Assembly (NCBI RefSeq): GCF_019139535.1
Contig: NZ_CP077073.1
Location: forward strand, 4,678,501-4,742,500
DNA: 64,000 nucleotides
From: Pseudomonas muyukensis
GTDB taxonomy: Bacteria; Pseudomonadota; Gammaproteobacteria; Pseudomonadales; Pseudomonadaceae
Direction of reading: 5' to 3'
Position 1 is the stretch's first letter, and every line of letters starts with the position of its first letter. Below the pieces are notes generated by a model that worked only from the letters and a program-made list of their open reading frames with translations, did no database searches and was not told the DNA's origin. Both the position numbers and the translations under genes were made by a program. Below, one piece after another: positions 52,649 to 61,724 of this stretch.

Positions 52649-53494
52649 ATGAAGTTCGAAGGCACCCGCGACTACGTCGCCACAGACGACCTGAAGCTGG
52701 CGGTCAACGCGGCCATCACCCTGGAGCGTCCGCTGCTGGTCAAAGGCGAACCGGGCACCGGCAAGACCATGCTCGCCGAGCAACTGGCCGCCTCCTTCGG
52801 CGCGCGCCTGATCACCTGGCACATCAAGTCCACCACCAAGGCCCACCAGGGCCTGTACGAGTACGACGCGGTCAGCCGCCTGCGCGACTCGCAGCTGGGC
52901 GTGGACAAGGTCCACGACGTGCGCAACTACCTGAAGAAAGGCAAGCTGTGGGAGGCCTTCGAGGCCGACGAGCGGGTGATCCTGCTGATCGACGAGATCG
53001 ACAAGGCCGACATCGAGTTCCCCAACGACCTGCTGCAGGAACTCGACAAGATGGAGTTCTACGTCTACGAGATCGACGAGACCATCAAGGCCAAGCAGCG
53101 ACCGATCATCATCATCACCTCCAACAACGAAAAAGAGCTGCCCGACGCCTTCCTGCGCCGCTGCTTCTTCCACTACATCGCCTTCCCCGACCGCGGCACC
53201 TTGCAGCAGATCGTCGACGTGCACTACCCGAACATCAGCCAGTCGCTGGTCAGCGAGGCGCTTGACGTGTTCTTCGACGTGCGCAAGGTGCCGGGCCTGA
53301 AGAAAAAACCCTCCACCTCCGAGCTGGTCGACTGGCTCAAGCTGCTGATGGCCGACAACATCGGCGAGGCGGTGCTGCGCGAGCGCGACCCGACCAAGGC
53401 CATCCCGCCTCTGGCCGGCGCCCTGGTAAAGAACGAGCAGGACGTGCAACTGCTCGAGCGCCTGGCCTTCATGAGCCGGCGCGGCAACCGCTGA
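52649..53494 (+). CDS. MoxR-type AAA ATPase
   Basis: A 281-residue AAA+ protein. Walker A GEPGTGKT at 33-40, Walker B ILLIDEIDKAD with DEID at 115-118, sensor 1 in IIITSNNEKELPDAFLRRCFF (the Asn-Asn-Glu-Lys pattern), with the arginine-finger Arg-Arg next to it, and a C-terminal lid. MoxR proteins act as chaperone-like ATPases that help assemble or activate partner complexes, and are coded beside von Willebrand A proteins; that partner follows here after 13 bases, so they form one operon. The client is unknown. The ATG has AGAGGATCGGTTC upstream. Confidence 0.92.
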   Translation: MKFEGTRDYVATDDLKLAVNAAITLERPLLVKGEPGTGKTMLAEQLAASFGARLITWHIKSTTKAHQGLYEYDAVSRLRDSQLGVDKVHDVRNYLKKGKLWEAFEADERVILLIDEIDKADIEFPNDLLQELDKMEFYVYEIDETIKAKQRPIIIITSNNEKELPDAFLRRCFFHYIAFPDRGTLQQIVDVHYPNISQSLVSEALDVFFDVRKVPGLKKKPSTSELVDWLKLLMADNIGEAVLRERDPTKAIPPLAGALVKNEQDVQLLERLAFMSRRGNR

Positions 53495-53507
53495 CAGGAG
53501 CCGGGGC

Positions 53508-54686
53508 ATGCTGCTCAACCTGTTCAATGAAATGCGCGCGGCCAAGGTGCCGGTGTCGGTACGCGAGCTGCTCGACCTGCACCATGCCCTGCAAAAGGGC
53601 GTGGTGTTCGCCGACATGGACGCCTTCTACTACCTGGCCCGCGCCATCCTGGTGAAGGACGAACGGCACTTCGACAAGTTCGACCGGGCGTTCGCCGCCT
53701 ACTTCAAGGGCCTGGAAAACCTCGACCGGCATCTCGAGGCGTTGATCCCTGACGAATGGCTGCGCAAGGAGTTCGAACGCTCGCTGACCGACGAGGAGCG
53801 CGCGCAGATCCAGTCCCTGGGCGGGCTGGACAAGCTGATCGAGGAATTCAAGAAGCGCCTCGAAGAGCAGAAGGAGCGCCACGCCGGCGGCAACAAGTGG
53901 ATCGGCACCGGCGGCACCAGCCCGTTCGGCTCGGGTGGTTTCAACCCCGAGGGCATTCGCGTCGGCGAGGCCGGCAAGCGCCAGGGCAAGGCGGTAAAGG
54001 TGTGGGACCAGCGCGAGTACAAGAACCTCGACGATCAGGTCGAGTTGGGCACGCGCAACATCAAGCTGGCCCTGCGCCGGCTGCGCAAGTTCGCCCGCGA
54101 AGGCGCCGCCGAAGAGCTGGACATCGACGGCACCATCGACCACACCGCCCGTGACGCCGGCCTGCTGAACATCCAGATGCGCCCCGAGCGGCGCAACACG
54201 GTGAAGCTGCTGTTGCTGTTCGACATCGGCGGCTCGATGGACGCCCACGTCAAGGTCTGCGAGGAGCTGTTCTCGGCCTGCAAGACCGAGTTCAAGCACC
54301 TGGAGTACTACTACTTCCACAACTTCGTCTACGAGTCGGTGTGGAAGAACAACCTGCGCCGCACCTCGGAGCGCTTCTCCACCTTCGACCTGCTGCACAA
54401 GTACGGCGACGACTACAAGGTGGTGTTCGTCGGCGACGCGGCCATGGCGCCCTACGAGATCACCCAGCCGGGCGGCAGCGTCGAGCACTGGAACGAAGAA
54501 GCCGGGTACGTGTGGATGCAGCGCTTCATGGAGAAGTTCAGGAAGATCATCTGGATCAATCCCTACCCCAAGCAGGCCTGGGACTACACCGCCTCGACCC
54601 ACCTGGTGCGGGACCTGATCGAGGACAAGATGTACCCGCTGACCTTGCAAGGGTTGGAGGATGGGATGCGTTACCTGTCCAAGTAG
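53508..54686 (+). CDS. Von Willebrand factor A domain protein (CoxE-like), MoxR partner
   Basis: A 392-residue protein. The helical N-terminal half includes LLNLFNEMRAAKVPVSVRELLDLHHAL and a polar Gly-rich linker (GGNKWIGTGGTSPFGSGGF). The von Willebrand A domain follows with the metal-ion site LLLFDIGGSMDAH near residue 238; this is D-x-G-G-S, not the canonical D-x-S-x-S. CoxE-type proteins with this layout serve with MoxR ATPases. The protein is probably cytoplasmic and presents the client to the ATPase. CAGGAG precedes the ATG. Confidence 0.9.
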   Translation: MLLNLFNEMRAAKVPVSVRELLDLHHALQKGVVFADMDAFYYLARAILVKDERHFDKFDRAFAAYFKGLENLDRHLEALIPDEWLRKEFERSLTDEERAQIQSLGGLDKLIEEFKKRLEEQKERHAGGNKWIGTGGTSPFGSGGFNPEGIRVGEAGKRQGKAVKVWDQREYKNLDDQVELGTRNIKLALRRLRKFAREGAAEELDIDGTIDHTARDAGLLNIQMRPERRNTVKLLLLFDIGGSMDAHVKVCEELFSACKTEFKHLEYYYFHNFVYESVWKNNLRRTSERFSTFDLLHKYGDDYKVVFVGDAAMAPYEITQPGGSVEHWNEEAGYVWMQRFMEKFRKIIWINPYPKQAWDYTASTHLVRDLIEDKMYPLTLQGLEDGMRYLSK

Positions 54687-54696
54687 CTAATGCCCT

Positions 54697-54790
54697 GGGG
54701 CCGCTCTGCGGCCCTTTCGCGCTCCTACAGGAAATCGCGTTCTCTCTGTAGGAGCGGCCTTGTGTCGCGAAAGGGCTGCAGAGCAGCCCC
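54697..54790. repeat. REP-like inverted pair with a shortened left arm
   Basis: Left arm GGGGCCGCTCTGCGGCCCTTTCGC joins directly to GCTCCTACAGG; compared with the arm at 15372 it lacks the eleven bases GACACAAGGCC. The right arm (about 54746-54790, CTGTAGGAGCGGCCTTGTGTCGCGAAAGGGCTGC) is full. The loss runs between two GC dinucleotides. Confidence 0.7.
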
Positions 54791-54797
54791 AAAATTC

Positions 54798-55736
54798 TCA
54801 AAGCCAACGCCGACCAAAGGCCTGCTGCTCCCGCCAGGCCTCATCCTGCACCACCGCCCTGAACCTTACCGTGGCTCCCGGCATGCACTGTGCCAATTGA
54901 GCCAGCGCCAACGGTGTCAGCGCCCCCAACCGTGGATAACCGCCAATGGTCTGCCGGTCATTGAGCAGGACGATCGGCTGCCCGTCCGGCGGCACCTGAA
55001 CAGCGCCGAGCGGGATCCCTTCTGAGATCATCGGTGCGCCCTGATAGACCAGTTGCGGCCCGAGCAGGCGAATACCCATGCGGTCGGCACGGCTATCCAG
55101 CGTCCAGTCACGGTTAAACGCCTCGAACAGGCTGGTGCCACTGAAATCGCCGATCTGCGCCCCCATCACCAGGTCCAGCACAGGTTTGTCCGCATACACC
55201 GGCCGCAACGCTTCAGGCACGTGGGAGCGGCGGTTCGGCGCCCCGACTTGCCCCACGATGGCTTCAGCAGCATGCAGCAGTTCCCCTTTCATCAACGCCC
55301 GGCCCTGGCCGTCAACCCCGCCCAGCGCTTCCCGAACCACCGTGGCACAACTCCCCAGTACCGACTTGCCCACGAACCCGCCCGGCACCGCCAGGTAAGC
55401 ACGTACCCCCTGGCGAGGCTGACGTAGCGTCAGCTGCTGGCCCTTGCCGAGGTTGAAGCGGGTCCAGGACGCCACGGCCTGCCCGTCGAGCTGCGCATCC
55501 AGGTCGGCCCCGGCCAGCGCCATCACGCAGTCCTGCTCGGCAACCACGCTGAAGCCGCCGAGGGCAATCTCCACCACGGCGCTGTCCAGGGCATTGCCCA
55601 GCAGCCAGTTGGCCCAGCGCATGGCCACCCAGTCCAGTGCGCCGCCCTGGGTCACCCCCAGATGCCGCACGCCGAAGCGCCCACCATCCTGCAATTGGCA
55701 CAGCGCGGTGCTGGCCTCGATCCTCAACTGGCTCAT
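54798..55736 (-). CDS. pxpC: 5-oxoprolinase subunit C (biotin-dependent carboxyltransferase-like)
   Basis: A 312-residue protein opening with [37 protein letters not shown]; 'QD.GR.G....GV..GGA.D' is the PxpC/KipA hallmark, along with RAYLAVPGGF and the middle IRLLGPQLVYQGAPMISEGIPLGAVQVPPDGQPIVLLNDRQTIGGYPR. With PxpA and PxpB it hydrolyses 5-oxoproline to glutamate at the cost of ATP. It is the last gene of the operon and overlaps PxpB by four bases (ATGA). The REP pair at 54697 follows. Confidence 0.93.
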   Translation of the reverse strand: MSQLRIEASTALCQLQDGGRFGVRHLGVTQGGALDWVAMRWANWLLGNALDSAVVEIALGGFSVVAEQDCVMALAGADLDAQLDGQAVASWTRFNLGKGQQLTLRQPRQGVRAYLAVPGGFVGKSVLGSCATVVREALGGVDGQGRALMKGELLHAAEAIVGQVGAPNRRSHVPEALRPVYADKPVLDLVMGAQIGDFSGTSLFEAFNRDWTLDSRADRMGIRLLGPQLVYQGAPMISEGIPLGAVQVPPDGQPIVLLNDRQTIGGYPRLGALTPLALAQLAQCMPGATVRFRAVVQDEAWREQQAFGRRWL

Positions 55737-56419
55737 GCCTGGGCCTCCAGCGGGCTGTCATCACCGCCCAGGTTGATGAACTCGGCATGCCCGACCGCCA
55801 CGAAACGCACCCGGTCACCGGGCTGCAGAAGACTGTGGCCGCGCTCGAACAGGCGCAGCGGGGTACGGCCAATCAGGTTCCAGCCCCCGGGCGAAACAGC
55901 CGGGTACGCTGCGGTCTGGCGTTCGGCAATGCCGACACTGCCCGCCGCCACGCGCTTGCGCGGGGTGCTCAGGCGTGGCGTGGCCAGGCGTTCGTCGACC
56001 AAGCCCATGAAGCCGAAGCCGGGCGCGAAGCCCAGGGCGAACACCGGGTAGTCACGGCTACCGTGCAGGGCAATCACCTCGTCCTCGCTCAGCCCGCTGC
56101 GCGCCGCCAGCAGCGGCAACTCGGGCCCGACGCTGGGGTGGTACCACACCGGTATCTGGTGCCGGCGCCCGCCACTGCCGGCATCCGGCTGCAGCCCTTG
56201 CAGCGCATGCTGGATGCGCTGGCGCGCCTCGCCCGGTGCCAGGTCGAACTGCACCAGCAGCGTGGTATAGGACGGCACCAGGTCGATCAACTGTTGGCCG
56301 AAAGCCTCGCGCAAGCGTTGGCTGGCGGCAAGGATCCACGGCATGTTGGCTTCATCGATGGCATCGAACAGCCGCACCATCAGGCTGTCGATGGCCACCA
56401 CTTCGATACGTGGGGTCAT
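55733..56419 (-). CDS. pxpB: 5-oxoprolinase subunit B (KipI-like)
   Basis: A 228-residue PxpB/KipI protein. [13 protein letters not shown] is the conserved front half, [39 protein letters not shown] is the diagnostic block, followed by [32 protein letters not shown], typical of the family. It forms the B-C part of 5-oxoprolinase. The ATG at 56419 overlaps the pxpA stop by four bases; the pxpC start overlaps its own stop in the same way. All three subunits are therefore translated as a coupled set. Confidence 0.93.
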   Translation of the reverse strand: MTPRIEVVAIDSLMVRLFDAIDEANMPWILAASQRLREAFGQQLIDLVPSYTTLLVQFDLAPGEARQRIQHALQGLQPDAGSGGRRHQIPVWYHPSVGPELPLLAARSGLSEDEVIALHGSRDYPVFALGFAPGFGFMGLVDERLATPRLSTPRKRVAAGSVGIAERQTAAYPAVSPGGWNLIGRTPLRLFERGHSLLQPGDRVRFVAVGHAEFINLGGDDSPLEAQA

Positions 56420-57195
56420 GCTTGCTCCAGCGCGTCCAGGGCCTGGCGGATCTGCCGCACGGCCGCCACCGAGCCGTCGTTGTCGCCATGCACGCACAAG
56501 GTGCTGGCATGCAGCTGTACTTCACTGCCATCGTCGGCCAGCAGCACCTCGCCCCTGGCCAGGCGCAGGGCTTGCTCGACCACCAGCGCCGGGTCGTGAT
56601 GCACGGCATTGGCCAGGCGCCGCGACATCAGGTGGCCGCTGGCGGTATAGCCGCGGTCGGCGAAGGCCTCGAACCACAGCGGCACACCGACCGCGTCGCC
56701 CAGGGCCTGGGCGGCGCGGTCGTCGGCGGTGGCCATGAGCATCAGCGGCAGGCCGCTGTCGAACGCCGCCACCGCCTCGAGCACGGTACGCAGGATGTCC
56801 GGGTTGGCCATCATGTCGTTGTACAGCGCACCATGTGGCTTGACGTAGGCGACCCGACCACCCAGCACCTTGCAGATGCCGTCCAGGGCGCCGATCTGGT
56901 AGTGCAGCAGGTCGCGAATCTCCTCGCTGCTGCACGCCATGGACCGACGGCCGAAACCAGCCAGGTCCGGGTAGGCCGGGTGCGCGCCGATCGCCACCCG
57001 GTGCTCCAGCGCCAGGGCCACGGTACGGCGCATGGTGCCGGGGTCACCGGCGTGGTAGCCGCAGGCGATGTTGGCGCAATCGATGAAGGGCATGACCTTG
57101 GCATCCTGGCCCATGCGCCAGTTACCGAAGCTCTCGCCCATGTCGCAGTTGAGCAGCAGGCGTTTCACTTCGCGCACTCCTGTTTCGATGTTCAT
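56416..57195 (-). CDS. pxpA: 5-oxoprolinase subunit A (LamB/YcsF family)
   Basis: A 259-residue protein. [44 protein letters not shown] is the family opening with its conserved metal-site Asp, Asn and His residues, followed by [17 protein letters not shown] and [12 protein letters not shown]. PxpA, together with PxpB and PxpC, breaks the 5-oxoproline ring using ATP and yields glutamate. The ATG has AAGGT upstream. It lies 10 bases after the MFS transporter stop, hence one operon with that gene. Confidence 0.94.
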   Translation of the reverse strand: MNIETGVREVKRLLLNCDMGESFGNWRMGQDAKVMPFIDCANIACGYHAGDPGTMRRTVALALEHRVAIGAHPAYPDLAGFGRRSMACSSEEIRDLLHYQIGALDGICKVLGGRVAYVKPHGALYNDMMANPDILRTVLEAVAAFDSGLPLMLMATADDRAAQALGDAVGVPLWFEAFADRGYTASGHLMSRRLANAVHHDPALVVEQALRLARGEVLLADDGSEVQLHASTLCVHGDNDGSVAAVRQIRQALDALEQA

Positions 57196-57205
57196 CCAGC
57201 CTACC

Positions 57206-58492
57206 TTAGCGCGCCTGGAGTTGTTTGCCGCGGGTTTCCGGCAGGCTCAACGCCGCCAGGATCACCACGCCGTAGGACACCGCGGCGAAGGCGCCAATAC
57301 CCAGGCCCAACGGGATCTTTTCACCCAGCAGGCCGATCAGCAGCGGGAACAGCGCCGCGATGACCTTGCCGATGTTGTAGCAGAAACCCTGCCCCGAGCC
57401 GCGCACGCGGGTGGGGAACAGTTCGGTGAGGAACGCGCCCATGCCGCTGAAGATGCCCGAGGCGAAGAAGCCCAGCGGGAAGCCCAGCCACAGCATCACC
57501 TGGTCGCTGACCGGCAGTTGGGTGTAGAGCAGCACGATGACGAACGAGCCCACGGCGAACAGGATGAAGTTCTTCTTGCGCCCCAGCAGGTCGCACAGGT
57601 ACGCGCTGACCACATAGCCGATGTAGGAGCCGACGATGACCATGGCCAGGTAGCCGCCGGTGCCGAGCACGCTCAGGCCGCGCTCGTTCTTGAGGAAGGT
57701 CGGCAACCACGAGGTGATGGCGTAGTAGCCGCCCAGCGCACCGGTGGTCAGCAGCGAGGCGCGGATGGTGGTCCAGAGCATGCCGGGGGCGAAGATCTCG
57801 TAGAAGTGCGAAGGGGCCTCGGCCTTTTCCACGGCCTTGGCCTGGCGGTAGATTTCCGGGTCCTTGACCAGGCGCCGGACGAAGATCACGAACAGTGCCG
57901 GCAACAGCCCCAGCAGGAACAGCGCGCGCCAGGCCTGCTCGGCCGGCAACCAGGTGAACAGCAGCGCGTAGAGGATCGCGGTCAGGCCCCAGCCTATCGC
58001 CCAGCCCGACTGCACCATGCCCACCGCCTTGCCACGGTCCTGGGCGCGGATCACCTCGCCGATCAACACCGCGCCGGCGGTCCACTCGCCACCGAAGCCA
58101 AAGCCCATCAGGGTACGGGCGATCAGCAATTGCTCGTAGTTCTGGGCGAAGCCGCACAGGAAGGTGAAGAAGGCGAACCACAGCACCGTCAGCTGCAAGG
58201 TGCGCACCCGGCCGATGCGGTCGGAGAGAATCCCGGCGATCCAGCCGCCCAGGGCCGAGGCGATCAGGGTGCTGGTGTGGATCAGCCCGGCCTCGGCGGT
58301 GGTGATGCCCCACAGCATGATCAGGGTGGGGATGACGAAACTCAGCATCTGCGTGTCCATGCCGTCCAGGCCATAGCCGATCTTGCAGCTCCAGAAGGTG
58401 CGGCGTTGCTGGGAGTCGATGTCGCGGTACCAGGCGAAGGGGCCGCTCGAAGATCGGGCGGGGGCCTGCTGCTGCACGCCGGTCGGGTTCAT
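57206..58492 (-). CDS. MFS transporter (metabolite:H+ symporter type), first gene of the pxp operon
   Basis: A 428-residue, twelve-helix transporter. The polar N-terminus is followed by [32 protein letters not shown] is the sugar/organic-acid symporter signature. Between helices 2 and 3 [57 protein letters not shown] is strongly conserved in the aromatic-acid/sialate subgroup. It is the first gene of an operon with pxpA, pxpB and pxpC, so uptake of 5-oxoproline or a related acid is a sound inference. The ATG at 58492 is used. It is divergent from a LysR regulator at 58622. Confidence 0.88.
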   Translation of the reverse strand: MNPTGVQQQAPARSSSGPFAWYRDIDSQQRRTFWSCKIGYGLDGMDTQMLSFVIPTLIMLWGITTAEAGLIHTSTLIASALGGWIAGILSDRIGRVRTLQLTVLWFAFFTFLCGFAQNYEQLLIARTLMGFGFGGEWTAGAVLIGEVIRAQDRGKAVGMVQSGWAIGWGLTAILYALLFTWLPAEQAWRALFLLGLLPALFVIFVRRLVKDPEIYRQAKAVEKAEAPSHFYEIFAPGMLWTTIRASLLTTGALGGYYAITSWLPTFLKNERGLSVLGTGGYLAMVIVGSYIGYVVSAYLCDLLGRKKNFILFAVGSFVIVLLYTQLPVSDQVMLWLGFPLGFFASGIFSGMGAFLTELFPTRVRGSGQGFCYNIGKVIAALFPLLIGLLGEKIPLGLGIGAFAAVSYGVVILAALSLPETRGKQLQAR

Positions 58493-58621
58493 GATTGCCT
58501 CGGCTTGTTGGTATTGTTCTACGGGCGACGTCGAGGTCGCGGCCTGGACGCCATGTTCGAAGGCCGGTGCCCCGGCCGTCCAACGAGAAAAACCGTCGGT
58601 CTGGAACAAGAAAAACTGATC

Positions 58622-59533
58622 ATGAACCTCCGTTTCCTCGAAACCTTCGTCTGGGTCGCCCGGCTCAAGAGCTTCCGCCTCACCGCCGAGAAGCTGTTCA
58701 CCACCCAGGCCTCGGTGTCCAGCCGCATCGCCGCGCTGGAGGCCGACCTGGGAGTCAAGCTGCTGCTGCGCGACTCGCGTGGGGTCAGCCTGACCCCCGA
58801 GGGCGGCAAGGTGCTGGAGTACGCCGAGCGCATGCTCGACACGGCCAAGGCCATGAAGCAGTCGCTGGACAGCGACCGGGCCAAGACCGGGCGCATCCGC
58901 CTGGGGGTCATGGACACGGTGATCCACACCTGGATGAGCGCGCTGGTGGCGGAACTGGGCGAGCGTTACCCGCAGGTGGAGATCGAGCTGGTGGCCGACA
59001 CCGCGCTGAACCTGCGCGAACAGCTGCAAAAGGGCTTTCTCGACGTGATCCTGCAGACCGACCTGCTGCGCGAGGCATCGATCCGCAGCCAGGACCTGGC
59101 CCGCTACCCCATGGGCTGGCTGGTCGCCGCCGGCTCGCCGCAGCACCGCGCCTACGCCGACCTGGCGCAGCTGGCCCGCGAGCGGATCATCACCTTCTCG
59201 AAGAACTCACGGCCGCACCAGGAAGTGCTCAGCCTGCTGCAGGGCGCCGGGGCCGAGGCGCCGCGGCTGAACTGCGTGAACTCGGTGGCGGCCATCACCC
59301 GTCTGCTGCGCGACGGCTTCGGCATCGGCGCCTTGCCACCGGCGCTGGTGGATGGCGAATTGAGCCGAGGTGAACTGGTGCTGCTCACCGGCTTGCAACC
59401 GCCGCCGAGCCTGGAGCTGGTAGTGGCCTGGCAAACCGGTGTGGCGCTGGTGGACGAGGTGGTGGGGGTTTGCCGGCAGGTGCTGGAGCGCTATGCGCGG
59501 GATGTGGGCGGGCAGCGGATCGTGCTGGTCTGA
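58622..59533 (+). CDS. LysR-family regulator, probable pxp operon regulator
   Basis: A 303-residue LysR protein. The helix-turn-helix occupies about residues 1-60 (MNLRFLETFVWVARLKSFRLTAEKLFTTQASVSSRIAALEADLG), then the effector-binding domain with GRIRLGVMDTVIHTWMSALVAELGERYPQVEIELV and the later block NSVAAITRLLRDGFGIGALPPALV. Its gene faces the MFS-pxp operon across 129 bases, the usual layout for a LysR activator and target; control by 5-oxoproline is an inference. The ATG at 58622 begins the family start. Confidence 0.9.
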   Translation: MNLRFLETFVWVARLKSFRLTAEKLFTTQASVSSRIAALEADLGVKLLLRDSRGVSLTPEGGKVLEYAERMLDTAKAMKQSLDSDRAKTGRIRLGVMDTVIHTWMSALVAELGERYPQVEIELVADTALNLREQLQKGFLDVILQTDLLREASIRSQDLARYPMGWLVAAGSPQHRAYADLAQLARERIITFSKNSRPHQEVLSLLQGAGAEAPRLNCVNSVAAITRLLRDGFGIGALPPALVDGELSRGELVLLTGLQPPPSLELVVAWQTGVALVDEVVGVCRQVLERYARDVGGQRIVLV

Positions 59534-59539
59534 AAGGCC

Positions 59540-59606
59540 CTTTCGCCGGCAAGGCCGGCTCCTACAGGTTGGGCGCGGCCCCTGTAGGCCAGCCTTGCTG
59601 GCGAAC
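59540..59606. repeat. REP-like inverted pair (family B) beside the CTAG element
   Basis: CCTTTCGCCGGCAAGGCCGGCTCCTACAGG and CCTGTAGGCCAGCCTTGCTGGCGAACC face each other. It begins six bases after the LysR stop and touches the palindromic element at 59607. Both fill the whole gap 59534-59768. Confidence 0.65.
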
Positions 59607-59772
59607 CTAGTGTGGTGTTTCACAAATAACGACCCTAATTCGCGCGTGCTTTTTGCGCTCATGCCGCGTTGTCGCTCCTCGCCGTAGCTGGGCTACGACT
59701 CGTCGCGACGCCTTGCTTGAGCACAAAAATCACGCGCGAATCATGGGTCGTATTTGCAAAACACCACACTAG
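59607..59772. mobile_element. 166-bp near-palindromic element flanked by CTAG (MITE-like)
   Basis: The element starts CTAGTGTGGTGTTT and ends AAACACCACACTAG. The two arms, about 80 bases each, pair with roughly four of five bases matching across their length (CGACCC, ATTCGCGCGTG, TTTTT and GCTCA blocks match), around a small CGTAGC-TGG-GCTACG centre near 59690. No reading frame of note is inside. Size, inverted ends and a possible CTAG target copy suit a miniature inverted-repeat transposable element; the parental transposon is not identified. Its right-hand CTAG contains the stop codon of the neighbouring DUF2937 gene. Confidence 0.6.
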
Positions 59773-60290
59773 CGCCAGCTCTCTTTCACCGCCTTGCGCC
59801 GCCCACCGAGGATCACCCAGCCCAGCACCAGCAACAGGCTCTCGACCACGAACGCCAGCACGAACCCGCTACCGATCCCCCAGCCGATCGCCTCGGGCAC
59901 CAACAGGATCTGATAGCTGTAGCCCTTGAGCGTCTCCTCGCGCAGCGCCGGCTCCGGCTGCACCAGCACATGCCAGGTGCGGCTCACCCACGAGCCTTGC
60001 AGGGCCTGCCATTCATGCTCCAGCGCCTGGTTGCGGATCAACAGGCTGTCGATGCTGTTGGCATCGCTGTTGAACACCGGGTCATCACTGCCACGGTAAT
60101 GCCGCACCAACGCCTGCAAGTCGCCATTGAAGAAGCGCTGCGCGGTCTGGCGGAAGCCGTCGAGGGCCTGGCGCGACTCGAGCAGGTGCGCCTCGACGCG
60201 CTGGCTGTAGTCCTTGACCAGGCCAGGCACCTGGATACCGGCCAGCAGGCCGAAGGTGAACAAAAGCAGGCGCAGGTAACTTCTGAACAT
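59769..60290 (-). CDS. DUF2937-family membrane protein
   Basis: A 173-residue protein. One hydrophobic helix near the start (YLRLLLFTFGLLAGIQVPGLV), a helical middle with DYSQRVEAHLLESRQALDGFRQTAQRFFNGDLQALVRHY, and a second helix at the end (SGFVLAFVVESLLLVLGWVIL). That is the DUF2937 layout; function unknown. AGGA precedes the ATG. It ends KESWR and then TAG, and this stop belongs to the CTAG end of the palindromic element; the original C-terminus could have been different. It follows the YafJ-like gene by nine bases on the same strand, so they form one operon. Confidence 0.82.
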   Translation of the reverse strand: MFRSYLRLLLFTFGLLAGIQVPGLVKDYSQRVEAHLLESRQALDGFRQTAQRFFNGDLQALVRHYRGSDDPVFNSDANSIDSLLIRNQALEHEWQALQGSWVSRTWHVLVQPEPALREETLKGYSYQILLVPEAIGWGIGSGFVLAFVVESLLLVLGWVILGGRRKAVKESWR

Positions 60291-60299
60291 GCCGGGTCC

Positions 60300-61073
60300 T
60301 TAGCTCTGCCCGTGGGCAACGCACTCGCCGTGGCGCCACAGGGCCCATTGACCCGGGCCATAGCGGTTCCAGGTCTCGTTCTCGGTCAGGGCCTCGGTGG
60401 CGATCACCGTGACCACGTCGTTGGGGGTGGTTTGCGTGTGGAAGTCGACGATCAGGTCGACGTCCTTCAAGCGCGCCGCGCCAAACGGCGCGCGGCGGGT
60501 AATGTGTACCAGCTTGGTCGAGCAGAAGCAGAACAGCCAGTCGCCATCGCTGAGCAGGCAGTTGAACACGCCCTTGCCGCGGTACTCGGCGCAGGCCTCG
60601 ACCAGCACCGGCAACAGTTGCTCGACCGCCACCGGCTCGGGGAAGGCTTCGCGCACGCGGTTGAGCAAATCGCAGAACGCCGCCTCGCTGTCGGTGTCGC
60701 CCACCGGCCGGTAGAACGTGCGCAAACCACTGAAGTCACCCAGCTGGCCGTTGTGCGCGAAACACCAGTTGCGCCCCCACAGCTCGCGCACGAACGGGTG
60801 GGTGTTGGACAGGCAGACCTTGCCGACGTTGGCCTGGCGAATATGGCCGATGACCACTTCGCTCTTGATCGGGTAGCGCTGCACCAGGTTGGCCACTTCC
60901 GACTCGCTGCTCGCCGCCGGGTCCTGGAACAGGCGCAGGCCACGGCCTTCGTAGAAGCCGATGCCCCAGCCGTCGCGGTGCGGGCCGGTACGCCCGCCGC
61001 GCTGCATCAGGCCGGTGAAGCTGAAGACGATATCGGTGGGGACATTGGCGCTCATGCCCAGCAGTTCGCACAT
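60300..61073 (-). CDS. Class II glutamine amidotransferase, YafJ type
   Basis: A 257-residue N-terminal-nucleophile amidotransferase. After removal of Met1, Cys2 of [19 protein letters not shown] is the nucleophile; [12 protein letters not shown] and [12 protein letters not shown] carry the glutamine-binding Arg and the oxyanion residues; [22 protein letters not shown] adds the Asn/Gly pair. There is no second synthase domain, so the acceptor is unknown; YafJ-like enzymes are usually of unclear role. The start at 61073 is set by the required Cys at position 2. It stands between a membrane-protein gene upstream (16 bases) and the DUF2937 gene. Confidence 0.9.
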   Translation of the reverse strand: MCELLGMSANVPTDIVFSFTGLMQRGGRTGPHRDGWGIGFYEGRGLRLFQDPAASSESEVANLVQRYPIKSEVVIGHIRQANVGKVCLSNTHPFVRELWGRNWCFAHNGQLGDFSGLRTFYRPVGDTDSEAAFCDLLNRVREAFPEPVAVEQLLPVLVEACAEYRGKGVFNCLLSDGDWLFCFCSTKLVHITRRAPFGAARLKDVDLIVDFHTQTTPNDVVTVIATEALTENETWNRYGPGQWALWRHGECVAHGQS

Positions 61074-61089
61074 GCTCGCGGCTCCTGGC

Positions 61090-61599
61090 TTACAGACGTG
61101 GCTCGACCCGGCCCTGGCCGGGGCCGGCGCGACGCACCGGGGCGGCCGGCGGCTCGTCGCGGTAGCGGTCCTGGCGGTTGGCGACCACCGGCGTCTCGAC
61201 CATGGCCTGGTCATCGTCCTGCTTCTGCCGCTGGGCGGCGGCCTCGCGCTGGGCGCGGCGCTCGCGGGCACGCTTTTCCAGCGGCCAGCGGATCAGGACG
61301 AAGACGATGTACAGGGCAAAGGCGAGCATGCCGTACATGGCCAGGTCCGAGGCGGCGCGCCAGGCGTTGTTGCCGACCTTGAAGGCGACGTCCAGCGCGG
61401 TGATGGCGATGGCCGGGGCGAAGCTCTCCTTGACCGGGTCGACGATGGTCGGGGCAAACAGCAGCACGGCGATGATCACCCGCAGCGGCTCGCGCAGCCA
61501 GCGCCACATCCAGCCGGTCAGCTTGAAGCCCACCAGCAGGCAGCCCAGGGCGGCAACGGCGTACAGGCCCCAGGCCAGCGTATAGTCGTGTTCGGTCAT
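61090..61599 (-). CDS. Small inner-membrane protein of unknown function
   Basis: A 169-residue protein with three likely membrane helices: [38 protein letters not shown] and [21 protein letters not shown]. After them comes a strongly charged, Arg/Gln-rich tail ([19 protein letters not shown]), followed by a polar end with REPs of Pro and Arg. I do not recognise a function. Together with the YafJ-like gene and DUF2937 gene it forms a three-gene set on one strand with gaps of 16 and 9 bases, starting from a promoter between 61599 and ptrB. Confidence 0.8.
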   Translation of the reverse strand: MTEHDYTLAWGLYAVAALGCLLVGFKLTGWMWRWLREPLRVIIAVLLFAPTIVDPVKESFAPAIAITALDVAFKVGNNAWRAASDLAMYGMLAFALYIVFVLIRWPLEKRARERRAQREAAAQRQKQDDDQAMVETPVVANRQDRYRDEPPAAPVRRAGPGQGRVEPRL

Positions 61600-61724
61600 G
61601 GTGTTCGTGCAAGCCAGGCGAAGAGACGCCTATGATAAACACTTTTCCCGGCGCAGGCTGCCCCCGCACCGCAAGGGACCTGCAGCGACTCCTCGCGAGG
61701 GGTCCACAATCGACGAGATCACCC

